Shown here: positions 24,199-34,161 of the stretch, piece after piece | Position numbering within the stretch: the stretch's first letter is position 1 | How the letters are laid out: each line of letters begins with the position of its first letter | DNA from: Aquirufa aurantiipilula | GTDB taxonomy: Bacteria > Bacteroidota > Bacteroidia > Cytophagales > Spirosomataceae | Length of the DNA stretch: 64,000 bases | NCBI RefSeq assembly: GCF_019923745.1 | Contig: NZ_JAANOG010000004.1 | Location: 248,001-312,000 of the forward strand | Reading direction: 5' to 3' | Notes under the pieces: model-generated | What the model saw: the letters and a program-made list of their open reading frames with translations, nothing else | Told to the model about the DNA's origin: nothing | Databases searched by the model: none | Made by a program: the position numbers and the translations under genes

Positions 24199-25395
24199 TT
24201 AGTTCGGTAGGCTAATTTTTCCTAAACTTAACCAAGGTGAATCGCCTAATCGTCTGTTTGAAGTTACTTGATCGTCCATCAATGTTTCGTTCGCCAACAA
24301 AGCAAATAACACAGCTTCTTTAGCTTCAGAAGCGATACCCAGTTGGTCGGATTCACTCACTTTCATGTTGGGATTAATCTTGGTTAAACGCTCCATCAAT
24401 AGTGGATTTTTACTTCCGCCTCCACTGACAATTAATTGACATTCTAGAGAATGAAAATTGGGAATATAACTTTGCATAGCTTTGGAAATGCTTTGGGCAG
24501 TTAATTCTGTCAAGGTTCTTAAAGTATCTACTGGAGTTAAGGAATATCCATTTTCTTGAATGACTTGATTCAATAAAGCTAAATTGAAATATTCAGGCCC
24601 AGTGCTTTTAGGGAAGGCCTCTTGGAAAAAGGGTAAATTCAATAATGAGTCCAATAACGGAATATGCAATATTCCTTGACGGGCTAGCCGTGCATCTTTG
24701 TCGTAATGAAATCCAGGAAAATGTTGACGGACAAATGCGTCCAACAACGTATTTCCGGGTCCGGTATCAGTAACTAAAATATCTTTGGGATCTTGGCTAC
24801 CAGACAAAAAAGTAAAGTTTCCAATTCCTCCAATATTCAATAAAATACGGTTTGCCCCTTTTTTAGAAAATAAAAAATAATCACCATAAACGGCTAATGG
24901 GGCGCCTTCTCCACCTCCTGCAATGTGTTTTTGTCTAAAATCTGACAAAGTAATAATACCTGTTAAATGGGCAATATGATCTCCATCACCAATCTGTAAA
25001 GTTGAGTCTGGCAAATTTCCGGAACGAATCGGACGGTGCATGACTGTTTGACCGTGGGAGGCAATGGCATCGACTTCTTGAGGAGTAATTCCCCAGTTTT
25101 GTAAACTATCTAAAATATATTGAGCATGAAGACGTCCAATTTGTGCATTCAGCGTAGATAAGCTAGGAAAATGAATCTGTTCTTTAGCAAATACCTCCCG
25201 TATCGATTGCTTGAATTCCTCTGAATAAAGTATCGTTTTATGTTGAACTAATTCCACTTGGGTATTGAGTCCAAATCCAGTGAATCGACAAAGTGCTAAG
25301 TCCAACCCATCCAAAGAAGTCCCAGACATCAAGCCTAGAATCAGCCGACTTGGCTTTTGAGCAATTTGAAATAATTGGGCTATTTGTGGATTCAA
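24199..25395 (-). CDS. anmK: Anhydro-N-acetylmuramic acid kinase
   Basis: The protein has 398 residues. It shows the ATP-binding start GLMSGTSLDG (21-30), ASHGQTVMHRP, the phosphate loop NIGGIGNFTFL and DTGPGNTLLDAF, all typical of AnmK. The enzyme opens and phosphorylates 1,6-anhydro-MurNAc from cell-wall turnover to MurNAc-6-phosphate. Length agrees with the family (about 370-400). It is the first gene of a two-gene minus-strand unit. Confidence 0.93.
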   Translation of the reverse strand: MNPQIAQLFQIAQKPSRLILGLMSGTSLDGLDLALCRFTGFGLNTQVELVQHKTILYSEEFKQSIREVFAKEQIHFPSLSTLNAQIGRLHAQYILDSLQNWGITPQEVDAIASHGQTVMHRPIRSGNLPDSTLQIGDGDHIAHLTGIITLSDFRQKHIAGGGEGAPLAVYGDYFLFSKKGANRILLNIGGIGNFTFLSGSQDPKDILVTDTGPGNTLLDAFVRQHFPGFHYDKDARLARQGILHIPLLDSLLNLPFFQEAFPKSTGPEYFNLALLNQVIQENGYSLTPVDTLRTLTELTAQSISKAMQSYIPNFHSLECQLIVSGGGSKNPLLMERLTKINPNMKVSESDQLGIASEAKEAVLFALLANETLMDDQVTSNRRLGDSPWLSLGKISLPN

Positions 25396-25492
25396 TTTCT
25401 AGATGGTTTAAAAATGTTAACAGGTATGGGTAATTGGGTGTTTTAATCCTTTTGGAATTGAAGCTTGATTAATTAGGTATTTCACTACTTTT

Positions 25493-25525
25493 AGATTTGA
25501 CAACTTTTTAAAAGTTGTCAAATCT
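25493..25525. repeat. 33-bp perfect palindrome
   Basis: AGATTTGACAACTTTT (25493-25508) is the exact reverse complement of 25510-25525 around a single T. It sits between divergent genes. Similar strong palindromes are scattered in Bacteroidota genomes and are often called REP-like; whether this is one needs a genome-wide count. Confidence 0.8.
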
Positions 25526-25528
25526 CTT

Positions 25529-25627
25529 GGGAACCCTAGGAACCCAAGGATCCTTAAGACCTCTAGGAACCTTAGGACCTCTAGTACCCTTAGAAACCAT
25601 ATGAACCTTGTGTACCATATGAATTCT
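25529..25627. repeat. Eleven degenerate 9-bp tandem units (AGGAACCNT-like)
   Basis: From 25529 the sequence divides without gaps into eleven 9-mers: GGGAACCCT, AGGAACCCA, AGGATCCTT, AAGACCTCT, AGGAACCTT, AGGACCTCT, AGTACCCTT, AGAAACCAT, ATGAACCTT, GTGTACCAT, ATGAATTCT. The consensus is AGGAACCNT. The units become more AT-rich toward the right, and an ATTC-rich tract follows to about 25675. No open frame spans it. The rest of the 25396-25798 gap holds only the palindrome before it and the lhgO promoter. Confidence 0.75.
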
Positions 25628-25738
25628 AACAGGAATTCTAATTGAAATTCAAATAGTAATTCAACTTCAATTCTTCAGCAAAGTTACAAAAAATGCATCT
25701 CTAAAGATGACATTAATTATCAAGCAAGTGATAATTAA

Positions 25739-25771
25739 TTGATAATTCCACAAGCCGATTCTGTATATTTG
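25739..25771 (+). promoter_or_regulatory. Promoter of lhgO
   Basis: TATATTTG at 25764-25771 is a good -7 element. TTG at 25739-25741 lies 22 bp upstream, slightly long for the consensus. The position, 28 bp before the ATG at 25799, is right. Confidence 0.55.
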
Positions 25772-25798
25772 TATCATTTTTTAAACAATTTGACATTC

Positions 25799-26998
25799 AT
25801 GGCTTTAGATGTAATTATTGTCGGAGGTGGTATCGTTGGTTTAGCAACAGCTCAACGATTATTGGAAGCAAAACCCGATTTGCAAATCGCCTTATTTGAA
25901 AAAGAAAATATGGTTTCCCTGCATCAAACAGGGAATAATTCTGGCGTCATCCACTCGGGATTGTATTATAAACCAGACTCCTTAAAAGCCAAAAATTGCA
26001 TTGAAGGTTACCATCAATTGATTGATTTCTGCGATCGTGAATCCATTCCCTATGAGTTGACGGGGAAGATTGTCGTGGCAAGTACCCACGAACAAAGAAG
26101 TCAATTGGAAAATTTGTATCAACGTGGCCAAGAAAACGGGTTGGAGGGATTAAAGAAACTTTCTTTGGCAGAAATGCAAGAACACGAACCTTATGTGACT
26201 GGAGTTGAAGGGATGTGGGTTCCACAAACGGGTATCGTGGATTATCGAGTAGTTGCGGCTAAATTAGCTGAAAAAATCCAACAAGCAGGATGTAGAATTC
26301 ACTTGAATGAACAAGTAATAGGTATTACCAAAGGTATCAGCTATTCCATCGTAGAAACGGTGAAAGGTGTATATGAAACGAAATTAGTAATCAATTGTGC
26401 CGGATTATATTCCGACGAAGTAGCTCAATTATCGCAAAGAGAACCTTTGGATGTACGAATAGTGCCATTTAGAGGAGAGTATTTTAAATTAAGAAAAGAG
26501 AAAGAATATTTAGTTAAAAACCTTATTTATCCTGTGCCAGACCCTAACTTCCCATTTTTAGGAGTACACTTTACCCGAATGATGCGGGGTGGAGTGGAAG
26601 CTGGACCCAATGCTGTATTGGCCTTTAAAAAAGAAGGATATAAGAAATTAGGGGTCGACTTTAAAGAACTTTGGAATACCTTAACCTGGCCAGGTTTTCA
26701 AAAAGTGGCTGCCAAATATTGGGAAACTGGATTGGGTGAAATGTATCGTAGCTTCTCTAAAGATGCGTTTACGAAAGCCTTACAAGTGTTAATTCCTGAA
26801 ATTCAAGAGCAAGATTTAGTGGAAGGGGGTGCTGGTGTGCGCGCCCAAGCTTGTGATCGTAATGGAGGTTTATTGGATGATTTCTCTATTATTGAAGATG
26901 CCAAAATCATCAATATTCTAAATGCACCTAGTCCAGCAGCTACTTCTTCCTTATCCATTGGTAAGACCGTAGCAAGCATGGCCTTAACTCGATTTTAA
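25799..26998 (+). CDS. lhgO: L-2-hydroxyglutarate oxidase (LhgO-type FAD oxidoreductase)
   Basis: The protein has 399 residues. The start at ATG 25799 puts the FAD-binding Rossmann motif VIIVGGGIVGLATA at residues 4-17; a longer frame would begin inside the promoter. Further family motifs are HQTGNNSGVIHSGLYYKPDS (about 41-60) and the closing GAGVRAQA. It oxidises L-2-hydroxyglutarate to 2-oxoglutarate, probably passing electrons to quinone. Confidence 0.9.
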   Translation: MALDVIIVGGGIVGLATAQRLLEAKPDLQIALFEKENMVSLHQTGNNSGVIHSGLYYKPDSLKAKNCIEGYHQLIDFCDRESIPYELTGKIVVASTHEQRSQLENLYQRGQENGLEGLKKLSLAEMQEHEPYVTGVEGMWVPQTGIVDYRVVAAKLAEKIQQAGCRIHLNEQVIGITKGISYSIVETVKGVYETKLVINCAGLYSDEVAQLSQREPLDVRIVPFRGEYFKLRKEKEYLVKNLIYPVPDPNFPFLGVHFTRMMRGGVEAGPNAVLAFKKEGYKKLGVDFKELWNTLTWPGFQKVAAKYWETGLGEMYRSFSKDAFTKALQVLIPEIQEQDLVEGGAGVRAQACDRNGGLLDDFSIIEDAKIINILNAPSPAATSSLSIGKTVASMALTRF

Positions 26999-27075
26999 TA
27001 GTTTTAGGGGCTAGGGGAACCCAAATTCACTTGGACACGTTCAAGAATATTACCTTCACCATTAGACCATTCTCA

Positions 27076-28839
27076 ATGAAATTATTATTTACTTATTTAA
27101 GTCATTACCGCTGGCGTGTTGTAGGAGCCTTAGCTCTAGCTGCAACAAACCAGATTTTTTCATTGATGGATCCTTATATTTTTAGGAAAATCATTGATGA
27201 TGTAGCCGCCGTGTATCGTTCGAATACACATACCATGGATCAATTCATCCAAGCAATTTGGCCTTTAGCCTTAGCTTCTGTGGGTGTTGCTTTCGTCTCT
27301 CGGGTGGCTAAAAATTTCCAAGATTACGTCATCAATACAGTTACCCAAAAGGTAGGAGCAAATCTCTATTCGGATGGTATTCGCCATTCTTTGGAATTAC
27401 CTTATGAAACTTTTGAAGACCAGCGATCAGGCGAAACATTAGGTAAGTTACAAAAGGTACGTATCGATGTAGAAAAATTAATTACAGTCGGTATCAACAT
27501 CCTATTTCAATCAGTCATAGCCTTGATTTTCATCTCCGTATATGCATTTTCTGTTCATTGGATGATATTACCGCTGTTTTTGTTGACAGGTCCGCTTATC
27601 GCTTTTGTTTCATCCGTGCTTAGTCGGAAAATTAAGACAATACAAATTCAAATTGTCAAAGAATCCACCGCCTTGGCAGGTTCTACAACAGAATCATTAC
27701 GAAATATCGAGTTAGTTAAATCCCTAGGTTTGGCAGATCAGGAAATTCGTCATTTGAATGCGACTACTGAAAAAATCTTATTGCTTGAGTTGAAGAAGGT
27801 GCGTTATGTGCGTTCTATGGCATTTGTTCAAGGTACCTGCGTGAATTTATTACGTATGCTCATGGTCGTGGTTTTGATTTATTTAATTTACCAAGGTCAA
27901 ATTACTATCGGTCAGTTTTACTCTTTAAATATTTATTCCTTCTTCCTATTCAATCCCTTGCAAGAGATTGGAAATGTCGTGAATACTTATCGTGAAGCGG
28001 AAGTGTCTTTACAGAATTTCGAACAAATTTTGAATATTCCAATAGAAAAGAAACCAGAGAATCCCAAAGCCATTTCTTCCATTCAAACCCTACAATTTGA
28101 TCAGGTTAGTTTCCAGCATCAATCGGCCAATTCCGAAGCCTTGAATAATATTAGTTTTGATGTCAAAGGAGGAGAGACCATAGCCTTTGTTGGCCCGTCG
28201 GGTGCTGGAAAATCCACCTTGGTGAAATTATTGGTGGGTTTGTATCGTCCCAAAAAAGGAAAAGTATTTTATAATGGCGAGGAAGGGGAGCGTATCGATT
28301 TCGACCAACTGAGAAAGAAAATTGGTTTTGTGACTCAGGATACCCAATTGTTTTCAGGTTCAATTCGTGAAAATTTATTGTTTGTTAATCCCAATGCAAC
28401 AGATGCCCATTGTTTGGAAGTTTTGGAAAAAGCAGCTTGTCAAACCTTATTGGCACGGGCCGACAAAGGTTTGGATACCTTGATCGGAGAGGGTGGAGTC
28501 AAAGTTTCTGGTGGTGAAAAGCAGCGTTTGAGCATTGCTCGGGCATTATTGCGTGACCCCAATCTATTGGTTTTCGATGAAGCCACTTCGGCTCTCGACT
28601 CTTTAACCGAGGAGGAGATCTCAGAGACCATTCGTGCGATCTCTCAAGAAGCAGAACATTTAACGATATTGATAGCACACCGTTTATCAACGATTATGCA
28701 TGCCACACGAATTTATGTGTTAGAAAAGGGGCGTATTGTTGAGCAAGGTTCGCATGAACAGCTTATTGAGAGTAAAGGTTTGTATTATGCTATGTGGCGT
28801 CAACAAGTTGGAGAAAATAAATCCAGCGAAAGCTTGTAA
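27076..28839 (+). CDS. ABC transporter, fused permease and ATP-binding protein (exporter type)
   Basis: From the ATG at 27076 the protein has 587 residues; an in-frame TTG at 27031 would add 15 residues that do not look like a membrane-protein start. Residues 1-320 hold six membrane helices of the type-1 exporter fold. The nucleotide-binding domain shows Walker A GPSGAGKS at 373-380, the signature VSGGEKQ at 477-483 and Walker B LLVFDE ending with Asp501-Glu502, then an H-loop in LIAHRLST. It works as a dimer; the substrate (lipid, drug or peptide) is unknown. It lies 77 bp after lhgO. Confidence 0.9.
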   Translation: MKLLFTYLSHYRWRVVGALALAATNQIFSLMDPYIFRKIIDDVAAVYRSNTHTMDQFIQAIWPLALASVGVAFVSRVAKNFQDYVINTVTQKVGANLYSDGIRHSLELPYETFEDQRSGETLGKLQKVRIDVEKLITVGINILFQSVIALIFISVYAFSVHWMILPLFLLTGPLIAFVSSVLSRKIKTIQIQIVKESTALAGSTTESLRNIELVKSLGLADQEIRHLNATTEKILLLELKKVRYVRSMAFVQGTCVNLLRMLMVVVLIYLIYQGQITIGQFYSLNIYSFFLFNPLQEIGNVVNTYREAEVSLQNFEQILNIPIEKKPENPKAISSIQTLQFDQVSFQHQSANSEALNNISFDVKGGETIAFVGPSGAGKSTLVKLLVGLYRPKKGKVFYNGEEGERIDFDQLRKKIGFVTQDTQLFSGSIRENLLFVNPNATDAHCLEVLEKAACQTLLARADKGLDTLIGEGGVKVSGGEKQRLSIARALLRDPNLLVFDEATSALDSLTEEEISETIRAISQEAEHLTILIAHRLSTIMHATRIYVLEKGRIVEQGSHEQLIESKGLYYAMWRQQVGENKSSESL

Positions 28840-28895
28840 GATACCTTTAAAAAATTTTGCAATTCCTTGATTACCCATACATTATTTGGGAATCT

Positions 28896-28928
28896 TTTGT
28901 TTCGAACAAATAGGATTGTGTATATTTG
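28896..28928 (+). promoter_or_regulatory. Promoter of the ilv genes
   Basis: TTTG at 28896-28899 and TATATTTG at 28921-28928 are spaced by 21 bp, matching the Bacteroidota consensus. It lies 30 bp before the ilvD ATG. Confidence 0.7.
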
Positions 28929-28958
28929 TTGTTTGAAAAAATTTCATACCAAAAGACT

Positions 28959-30635
28959 ATGTCATTAAATAAATTCTCTAAAACTCTTACTCAAGAGATT
29001 ACAAACCCTGCAGCTAAGGCGATGTTGTATGGAATCGGATTGACTTCTGAGGACATGCAAAAAGCACAAATTGGAATTGCAAGTACAGGTTATGAAGGTA
29101 ACCCATGTAATATGCACTTAAATGGTTTGTCAGTCCATGTGAAAAAAGGGATACAGGAGAACGGCATGGTAGGTTTAATTTTTCACACAATTGGTGTATC
29201 GGATGGAATGACCAACGGAAACGACGGCATGAGCTATTCCTTGCCATCTCGTGATATCATTGCGGATTCCATTGAAAACGTAGTGGGAGCACAGTGGTAT
29301 GACGGTGTCATTGCGGTAGTAGGTTGCGATAAGAATATGCCAGGAGCAATGATGGCTTTAGCTCGTTTGAACCGTCCAGGTATGCTTGTTTATGGAGGAA
29401 CCATCAAATCAGGTTTATATAAAGGAGAGAAATTAGATATAGTTTCGGCTTTCGAAGCATTAGGTAAAAAATTCGCTGGTAACATTTCTGAAGAAGATTA
29501 CGAAGGAGTTATTCGTAATTCCATTCCTGGCCCAGGGGCTTGCGGCGGGATGTATACAGCTAACACAATGGCTTCTTCTATGGAGGCTATGGGTTTAGTA
29601 TTACCCAATTCATCTACCTATCCTGCAACCCACGAAGGTAAAAAAGAAGAATGTTTGGCAATCGGTGCAGCCATGAAAGTCTTGTTGGAGAAAAATATTT
29701 GTCCCCGTGATATCATGACTCGCCATGCTTTTGAAAATGCTATGACTGTCGTGATGGCCTTAGGAGGGTCGACCAATGCCGTTTTACATTATTTGGCCAT
29801 TGCTCATTCCGCAGGAATCAAATTTACTTTGAAGGATATTCAAGATATCTCAGATCGTACTCCATTATTAGCTGATTTGAAACCTTCTGGTAAATATTAC
29901 ATGGAAGATGTCCTAGCGATTGGTGGTATGCCTGCCATTTTGAAATACCTGTGGAAAGAAGGTTTCTTACATGGGGAATGTTTAACCGTAACAGGTAAAA
30001 CCATGGCGGAGAATTTAGCTGACGCTCCAGATTTGAATTTTGAAACACAAAAAATTATTTATCCAGTAGCTACACCTATCAAAGCTACAGGTCACTTGCA
30101 AATATTGTACGGCAACTTAGCCACGGAAGGTGCCGTTGCTAAAATTACCGGAAAAGAAGGAGAGCGTTTTGAAGGTACAGCTAAAGTGTGTGAGAGAGAG
30201 GAAGAAGTGATTGAGTTTATTTCAAAAGGTGAAATTAAACCTGGTCATGTGGTTGTTATCCGCAATGAAGGTCCAAAAGGAGGACCTGGGATGCCAGAAA
30301 TGTTAAAACCAACCTCCGCTTTGATGGGAGCTGGTTTAGGAAATAGTGTGGCAATGATTACCGATGGACGTTTCTCTGGAGGAACGCACGGATTCGTTGT
30401 AGGTCACGTGACACCAGAGGCGCAAGAAGGAGGAAATATTGGATTGGTTAAGGACGGTGATAAAATTACCATTGATGCGGTAGATAATCAGATTATATTA
30501 CACGTATCGGACGAAGAATTGGCAGAACGTCGTAAGCTATGGAAACCATTGGTTTCGGAGCATACTTCTGGCGTTTTGAGAAAATACATCAAAAATGTGT
30601 CATCTGCCAGTCTTGGTTGTGTCACAGATTTGTAA
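28959..30635 (+). CDS. ilvD: Dihydroxy-acid dehydratase
   Basis: The protein has 558 residues from ATG 28959; the in-frame TTG upstream lies in the promoter. Iron-sulfur ligands are visible in [18 protein letters not shown] and [14 protein letters not shown], and the C-terminal [20 protein letters not shown] stretch (in pieces) is diagnostic. It dehydrates dihydroxy acids in valine and isoleucine synthesis. ilvB, ilvN and ilvC follow in order. Confidence 0.96.
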   Translation: MSLNKFSKTLTQEITNPAAKAMLYGIGLTSEDMQKAQIGIASTGYEGNPCNMHLNGLSVHVKKGIQENGMVGLIFHTIGVSDGMTNGNDGMSYSLPSRDIIADSIENVVGAQWYDGVIAVVGCDKNMPGAMMALARLNRPGMLVYGGTIKSGLYKGEKLDIVSAFEALGKKFAGNISEEDYEGVIRNSIPGPGACGGMYTANTMASSMEAMGLVLPNSSTYPATHEGKKEECLAIGAAMKVLLEKNICPRDIMTRHAFENAMTVVMALGGSTNAVLHYLAIAHSAGIKFTLKDIQDISDRTPLLADLKPSGKYYMEDVLAIGGMPAILKYLWKEGFLHGECLTVTGKTMAENLADAPDLNFETQKIIYPVATPIKATGHLQILYGNLATEGAVAKITGKEGERFEGTAKVCEREEEVIEFISKGEIKPGHVVVIRNEGPKGGPGMPEMLKPTSALMGAGLGNSVAMITDGRFSGGTHGFVVGHVTPEAQEGGNIGLVKDGDKITIDAVDNQIILHVSDEELAERRKLWKPLVSEHTSGVLRKYIKNVSSASLGCVTDL

Positions 30636-30724
30636 AAAATGACCATTTCAATTTTTTTCTAGATGTGTATGACTTAAATTAGTCGAACCATTTAACTGAA
30701 ACAAAATAAAGACCAATTGTTACC

Positions 30725-32467
30725 ATGGGAAAAACCCAAATAGAAGCTACTCAACCCACATCAACTCAATCCTCAAATTTTAAAACTGGGGCTCAAGCGG
30801 TTATGCAATCGTTGGTTGAGCAGGGGGTGAGTACCATTTTCGGATATCCAGGTGGGGCTATTATGCCTACCTACGATGCTTTGTTTGATTATCGTGATCA
30901 ATTGAAGCACATTTTAGTTCGCCACGAACAAGGTGCTGGTCATGCCGCTCAAGGTTATGCCCGTATGTTGAATAAGGCCGGTGTTTGTTTAGTTACTTCA
31001 GGTCCTGGAGCAACTAATTTAATTACCCCTATCGCTGATGCCATGTTGGATTCAACGCCTATGGTATGTATTGTTGGTCAAGTGAGAGCTAATTTATTAG
31101 GTACTGACGCTTTTCAAGAATGTGATGTAATTGGTATGTCCATGCCAATCACCAAATGGAATTATCAGATTGTTGATCCAAATGAAATTCCTGAAATTAT
31201 TGCTAAAGCATTTTATATTGCGGAAACGGGGAGACCTGGTCCCGTTTTAATTGAAATAACTCGTTCTGCTCAAGCAGAAATGATGTCGATTCCTTTTCAA
31301 TACAAAAAATGTGAATCAATTATTTCCTACAAACCAAGATTAGAGCCTAAAGAAGAGCATGTGGAGGCGGCAGCTAAGTTGATTAATGGCGCTAAGCGAC
31401 CATACATTTTGGCTGGTCACGGTGTGTTAATCTCTCAAGCAGAAAATGAATTAAAGGAATTTGTTGAGAAGACAGGTATCCCTGTTGCAACAACCCTCTT
31501 GGGAATGTCGGCCATGGATGCCGATCATCCACTTTTTGTAGGTTGGCCAGGCATGCATGGAAACTATGGAGCCAATGTTTTGACTAATTCTTGCGATGTA
31601 TTGATTGCCATTGGTATGCGTTTTGATGACCGTATCACAGGTGATTTAAGTACCTACGCGAAACAAGCAAAAGTAGTACACATTGAGGTAGATCCAAGTG
31701 AAATTGATAAAAATGTGAAAGCAGATGCTCCTGTAGTGGGTGATGCCAAAGCAGCTTTAAAAGCATTATTACCTCTTGTTAAAAAGGCCGATCATAGTGA
31801 GTGGAGAGCGGAGTTTCAGAAATATGACGACGAGGAGTATGAAAAGATTACCAAGAAAGATTTATATCACGAAGGTAATCAAATCAAAATGGGAGAGGCC
31901 GTAGCCTTATTGTCTGACAAGACGAAAGGAGAAGCGGTAGTAGTTACAGACGTTGGTCAACATCAAATGATTACCAACCGTTACTATCGATTTAAAAAGC
32001 ATAATTCCATCGTAACAAGTGGAGGAGCAGGAACCATGGGTTTTGCTTTGCCAGCTTCTTTTGGAGCCAAAGTTGCTGTTCCGGAACGTGAAGTAATTGC
32101 AGTAATTGGTGACGGTGGTTTCCAAATGACTTTGCAAGAATTGGGTACAATTGCTCAGAGTGGTTTACCCGTAAAGATCATTATTTTAAATAATAATTTC
32201 TTAGGTATGGTTCGCCAATGGCAATCCATGTTTTTTGATAATCGTTATTCTTTTGTGGAGTTACAAAACCCTGATTTCATTACCATTGCCAAAGGCTTTG
32301 GTATAGATGGGCATACGGTGAGCGACCGAAATAATTTAGGAGAATCTCTAGATACCTTATTGAACTCAAATAAGCCTTATTTATTGGAGATTATCTGTGA
32401 AAAAGAAGAGAATGTATTCCCTATGGTGCCTGCAGGTGCTTGTGTGACTAAAGTAATGCTTGAGTAG
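30725..32467 (+). CDS. ilvB: Acetolactate synthase, large (catalytic) subunit
   Basis: The protein has 580 residues with the three domains of a thiamine-diphosphate enzyme. The catalytic Glu lies in LVRHEQGAGHAAQGYAR, and the cofactor motif runs from GDGGFQMTLQEL to NNNFLGMVRQWQ. It condenses pyruvate with pyruvate or 2-oxobutyrate. It sits 89 bp after ilvD and its end is 7 bp from the ilvN ATG. Confidence 0.95.
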   Translation: MGKTQIEATQPTSTQSSNFKTGAQAVMQSLVEQGVSTIFGYPGGAIMPTYDALFDYRDQLKHILVRHEQGAGHAAQGYARMLNKAGVCLVTSGPGATNLITPIADAMLDSTPMVCIVGQVRANLLGTDAFQECDVIGMSMPITKWNYQIVDPNEIPEIIAKAFYIAETGRPGPVLIEITRSAQAEMMSIPFQYKKCESIISYKPRLEPKEEHVEAAAKLINGAKRPYILAGHGVLISQAENELKEFVEKTGIPVATTLLGMSAMDADHPLFVGWPGMHGNYGANVLTNSCDVLIAIGMRFDDRITGDLSTYAKQAKVVHIEVDPSEIDKNVKADAPVVGDAKAALKALLPLVKKADHSEWRAEFQKYDDEEYEKITKKDLYHEGNQIKMGEAVALLSDKTKGEAVVVTDVGQHQMITNRYYRFKKHNSIVTSGGAGTMGFALPASFGAKVAVPEREVIAVIGDGGFQMTLQELGTIAQSGLPVKIIILNNNFLGMVRQWQSMFFDNRYSFVELQNPDFITIAKGFGIDGHTVSDRNNLGESLDTLLNSNKPYLLEIICEKEENVFPMVPAGACVTKVMLE

Positions 32468-32474
32468 AAATTAT

Positions 32475-33008
32475 ATGTTAACAACTTACACTATATCGGT
32501 ATTTACCACCAACACGATTGGTTTATTGAATCGTATCACGATTATATTTACGCGCAGAAGGCTGAATATTGAGTGTTTAACCGTTTCAGAAACAGAGCGT
32601 AAAGGGGTGTCTCGTTTTACGATTGTGATTCGCAATGAGAATCGAGAGATTGTGGAAAAATTGGTGCGTCAAATTCGTAAGATAACGGATGTACTGGCGG
32701 TATTTGGTTATTTAGACGATGAAATTGTGTTTAATGAAATCGCCTTATTTAAAATAGCCACACCTTTAGGCTCTCCGGCGCTGGATGTAAAAACCATTAA
32801 TTTAGATTGGAATGCCAAAGTGGTTCATTGGGGTTTAGATTATGTAGTGGTTGAAAAAAATGGTTCTGAAGAGGAAATCAACGAATTCTATGCTTATTTA
32901 AAGCAATGGGAAATATTGGAATATATCAAATCAGGCCGAGTAGCTGTTGGTAAAACAGAAAAGGGTTTAGTGGAGTATTTACCAGAAGGTAATTGGGAAA
33001 TTGTATAA
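32475..33008 (+). CDS. ilvN: Acetolactate synthase, small (regulatory) subunit
   Basis: The protein has 177 residues from ATG 32475; an in-frame TTG 15 bp earlier overlaps ilvB and is less likely. Residues 1-75 form an ACT domain (TISVFTTNTIGLLNRITIIF, RRLNIECLTVSET) that binds valine for feedback control. The second part is the usual C-terminal domain. It follows ilvB directly. Confidence 0.93.
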   Translation: MLTTYTISVFTTNTIGLLNRITIIFTRRRLNIECLTVSETERKGVSRFTIVIRNENREIVEKLVRQIRKITDVLAVFGYLDDEIVFNEIALFKIATPLGSPALDVKTINLDWNAKVVHWGLDYVVVEKNGSEEEINEFYAYLKQWEILEYIKSGRVAVGKTEKGLVEYLPEGNWEIV

Positions 33009-33055
33009 AAATTGAAAGTATAATAGATAAGAATATAAATTAAACAAAAACGAAA

Positions 33056-34099
33056 ATGGCAAAGATTAATTTCGGTGGGGTTGTTGAAGATGTAGTAACA
33101 AGAGAAGAGTTTCCATTAGAGAAAGCTAGACAAGTATTGGCTGATCAAACAATCGCAGTTATTGGTTATGGAGTTCAAGGTCCAGGTCAAGCATTGAACA
33201 TGAAAGACAATGGTTTGAATGTGATTGTGGGTCAACGTAAAGGAAAAACCTATGACAAAGCTGTTGCTGATGGCTGGGTTCCAGGTGTAAACTTATTTGA
33301 AATTGAAGAAGCGCTTCAAAAAGGAACGATTATCTGTTATTTACTTTCAGATGCGGCTCAAATTGAAATGTGGCCAACAGTGAAGAAATATTTGACTGCT
33401 GGTAAGTCATTGTACTTCTCTCACGGATTCGGTATTACTTACAAAGAGAAAACAGGAATTATCCCTCCAGCGGATGTGGATGTATTCTTAGCAGCTCCTA
33501 AAGGTTCAGGTACTTCACTTCGTCGTTTGTTCGTAGAAGGAAAAGGATTGAACTCTTCATTTGCTGTATATCAAGATGCTACTGGTAAAGCTCGTGAAAA
33601 ATGTATCGCTATGGCTATCGGTGTTGGTTCTGGTTATTTGTTTGAGACAGATTTCTATAAAGAAGTTACTTCTGACTTAACAGGTGAGCGTGGAACATTG
33701 ATGGGAGCTATCCAAGGAATTTTTGCAGCACAGTATGAAGTATTGCGTGAAAACGGTCACTCTCCATCTGAAGCTTTCAATGAGACAGTGGAAGAATTGA
33801 CTCAATCATTGATGCCATTAGTAGCTGAAAATGGAATGGATTGGATGTATGCCAACTGTTCTACTACCGCTCAACGTGGAGCATTAGATTGGTGGAGACC
33901 ATTCAAAGAGGCTACTAAGCCAGTATTTGAGAAATTATACAATTCAGTAAAAACTCAAGCGGAGGCGGCTCGTTCAATTGATTTGAACTCTCAGCCAGAT
34001 TACCGAGTGAAATTAGAAGCTGAATTAGCTGAGTTACGTGAATCAGAAATGTGGAGAGCTGGTGCTGCGGTACGTAGCCTTCGTCCTGAGCGTAGCTAG
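33056..34099 (+). CDS. ilvC: Ketol-acid reductoisomerase
   Basis: The protein has 347 residues. The NAD(P)H-binding motif IAVIGYGVQGPGQALNM is at about 33-49, followed by VIVGQRKGKTYDKA, the FLAAPKGSGTSLR stretch and the metal-binding EVTSDLTGERGTLMGA motif in the C-terminal helical domain. It converts acetolactate to dihydroxy-isovalerate. It closes the ilvDBNC group and is followed by a terminator. Confidence 0.95.
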   Translation: MAKINFGGVVEDVVTREEFPLEKARQVLADQTIAVIGYGVQGPGQALNMKDNGLNVIVGQRKGKTYDKAVADGWVPGVNLFEIEEALQKGTIICYLLSDAAQIEMWPTVKKYLTAGKSLYFSHGFGITYKEKTGIIPPADVDVFLAAPKGSGTSLRRLFVEGKGLNSSFAVYQDATGKAREKCIAMAIGVGSGYLFETDFYKEVTSDLTGERGTLMGAIQGIFAAQYEVLRENGHSPSEAFNETVEELTQSLMPLVAENGMDWMYANCSTTAQRGALDWWRPFKEATKPVFEKLYNSVKTQAEAARSIDLNSQPDYRVKLEAELAELRESEMWRAGAAVRSLRPERS

Positions 34100-34115
34100 T
34101 TTATACGAGTTAAAT

Positions 34116-34146
34116 AAAAAAGGGGCAATTCATTGCCCCTTTTTTT
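34116..34146 (+). terminator. Intrinsic terminator after ilvC
   Basis: AAAAAGGGGCAA pairs with TTGCCCCTTTTT around a short loop, with further T residues. It lies 17 bp after the ilvC stop codon. Confidence 0.85.
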
Positions 34147-34161
34147 ATGTAAAAAATCAAA

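Noticed and set aside
25529-25627. Tandem units as a CRISPR array
   Set aside because: The units are only 9 bp, degenerate and without spacers; no cas genes are near.
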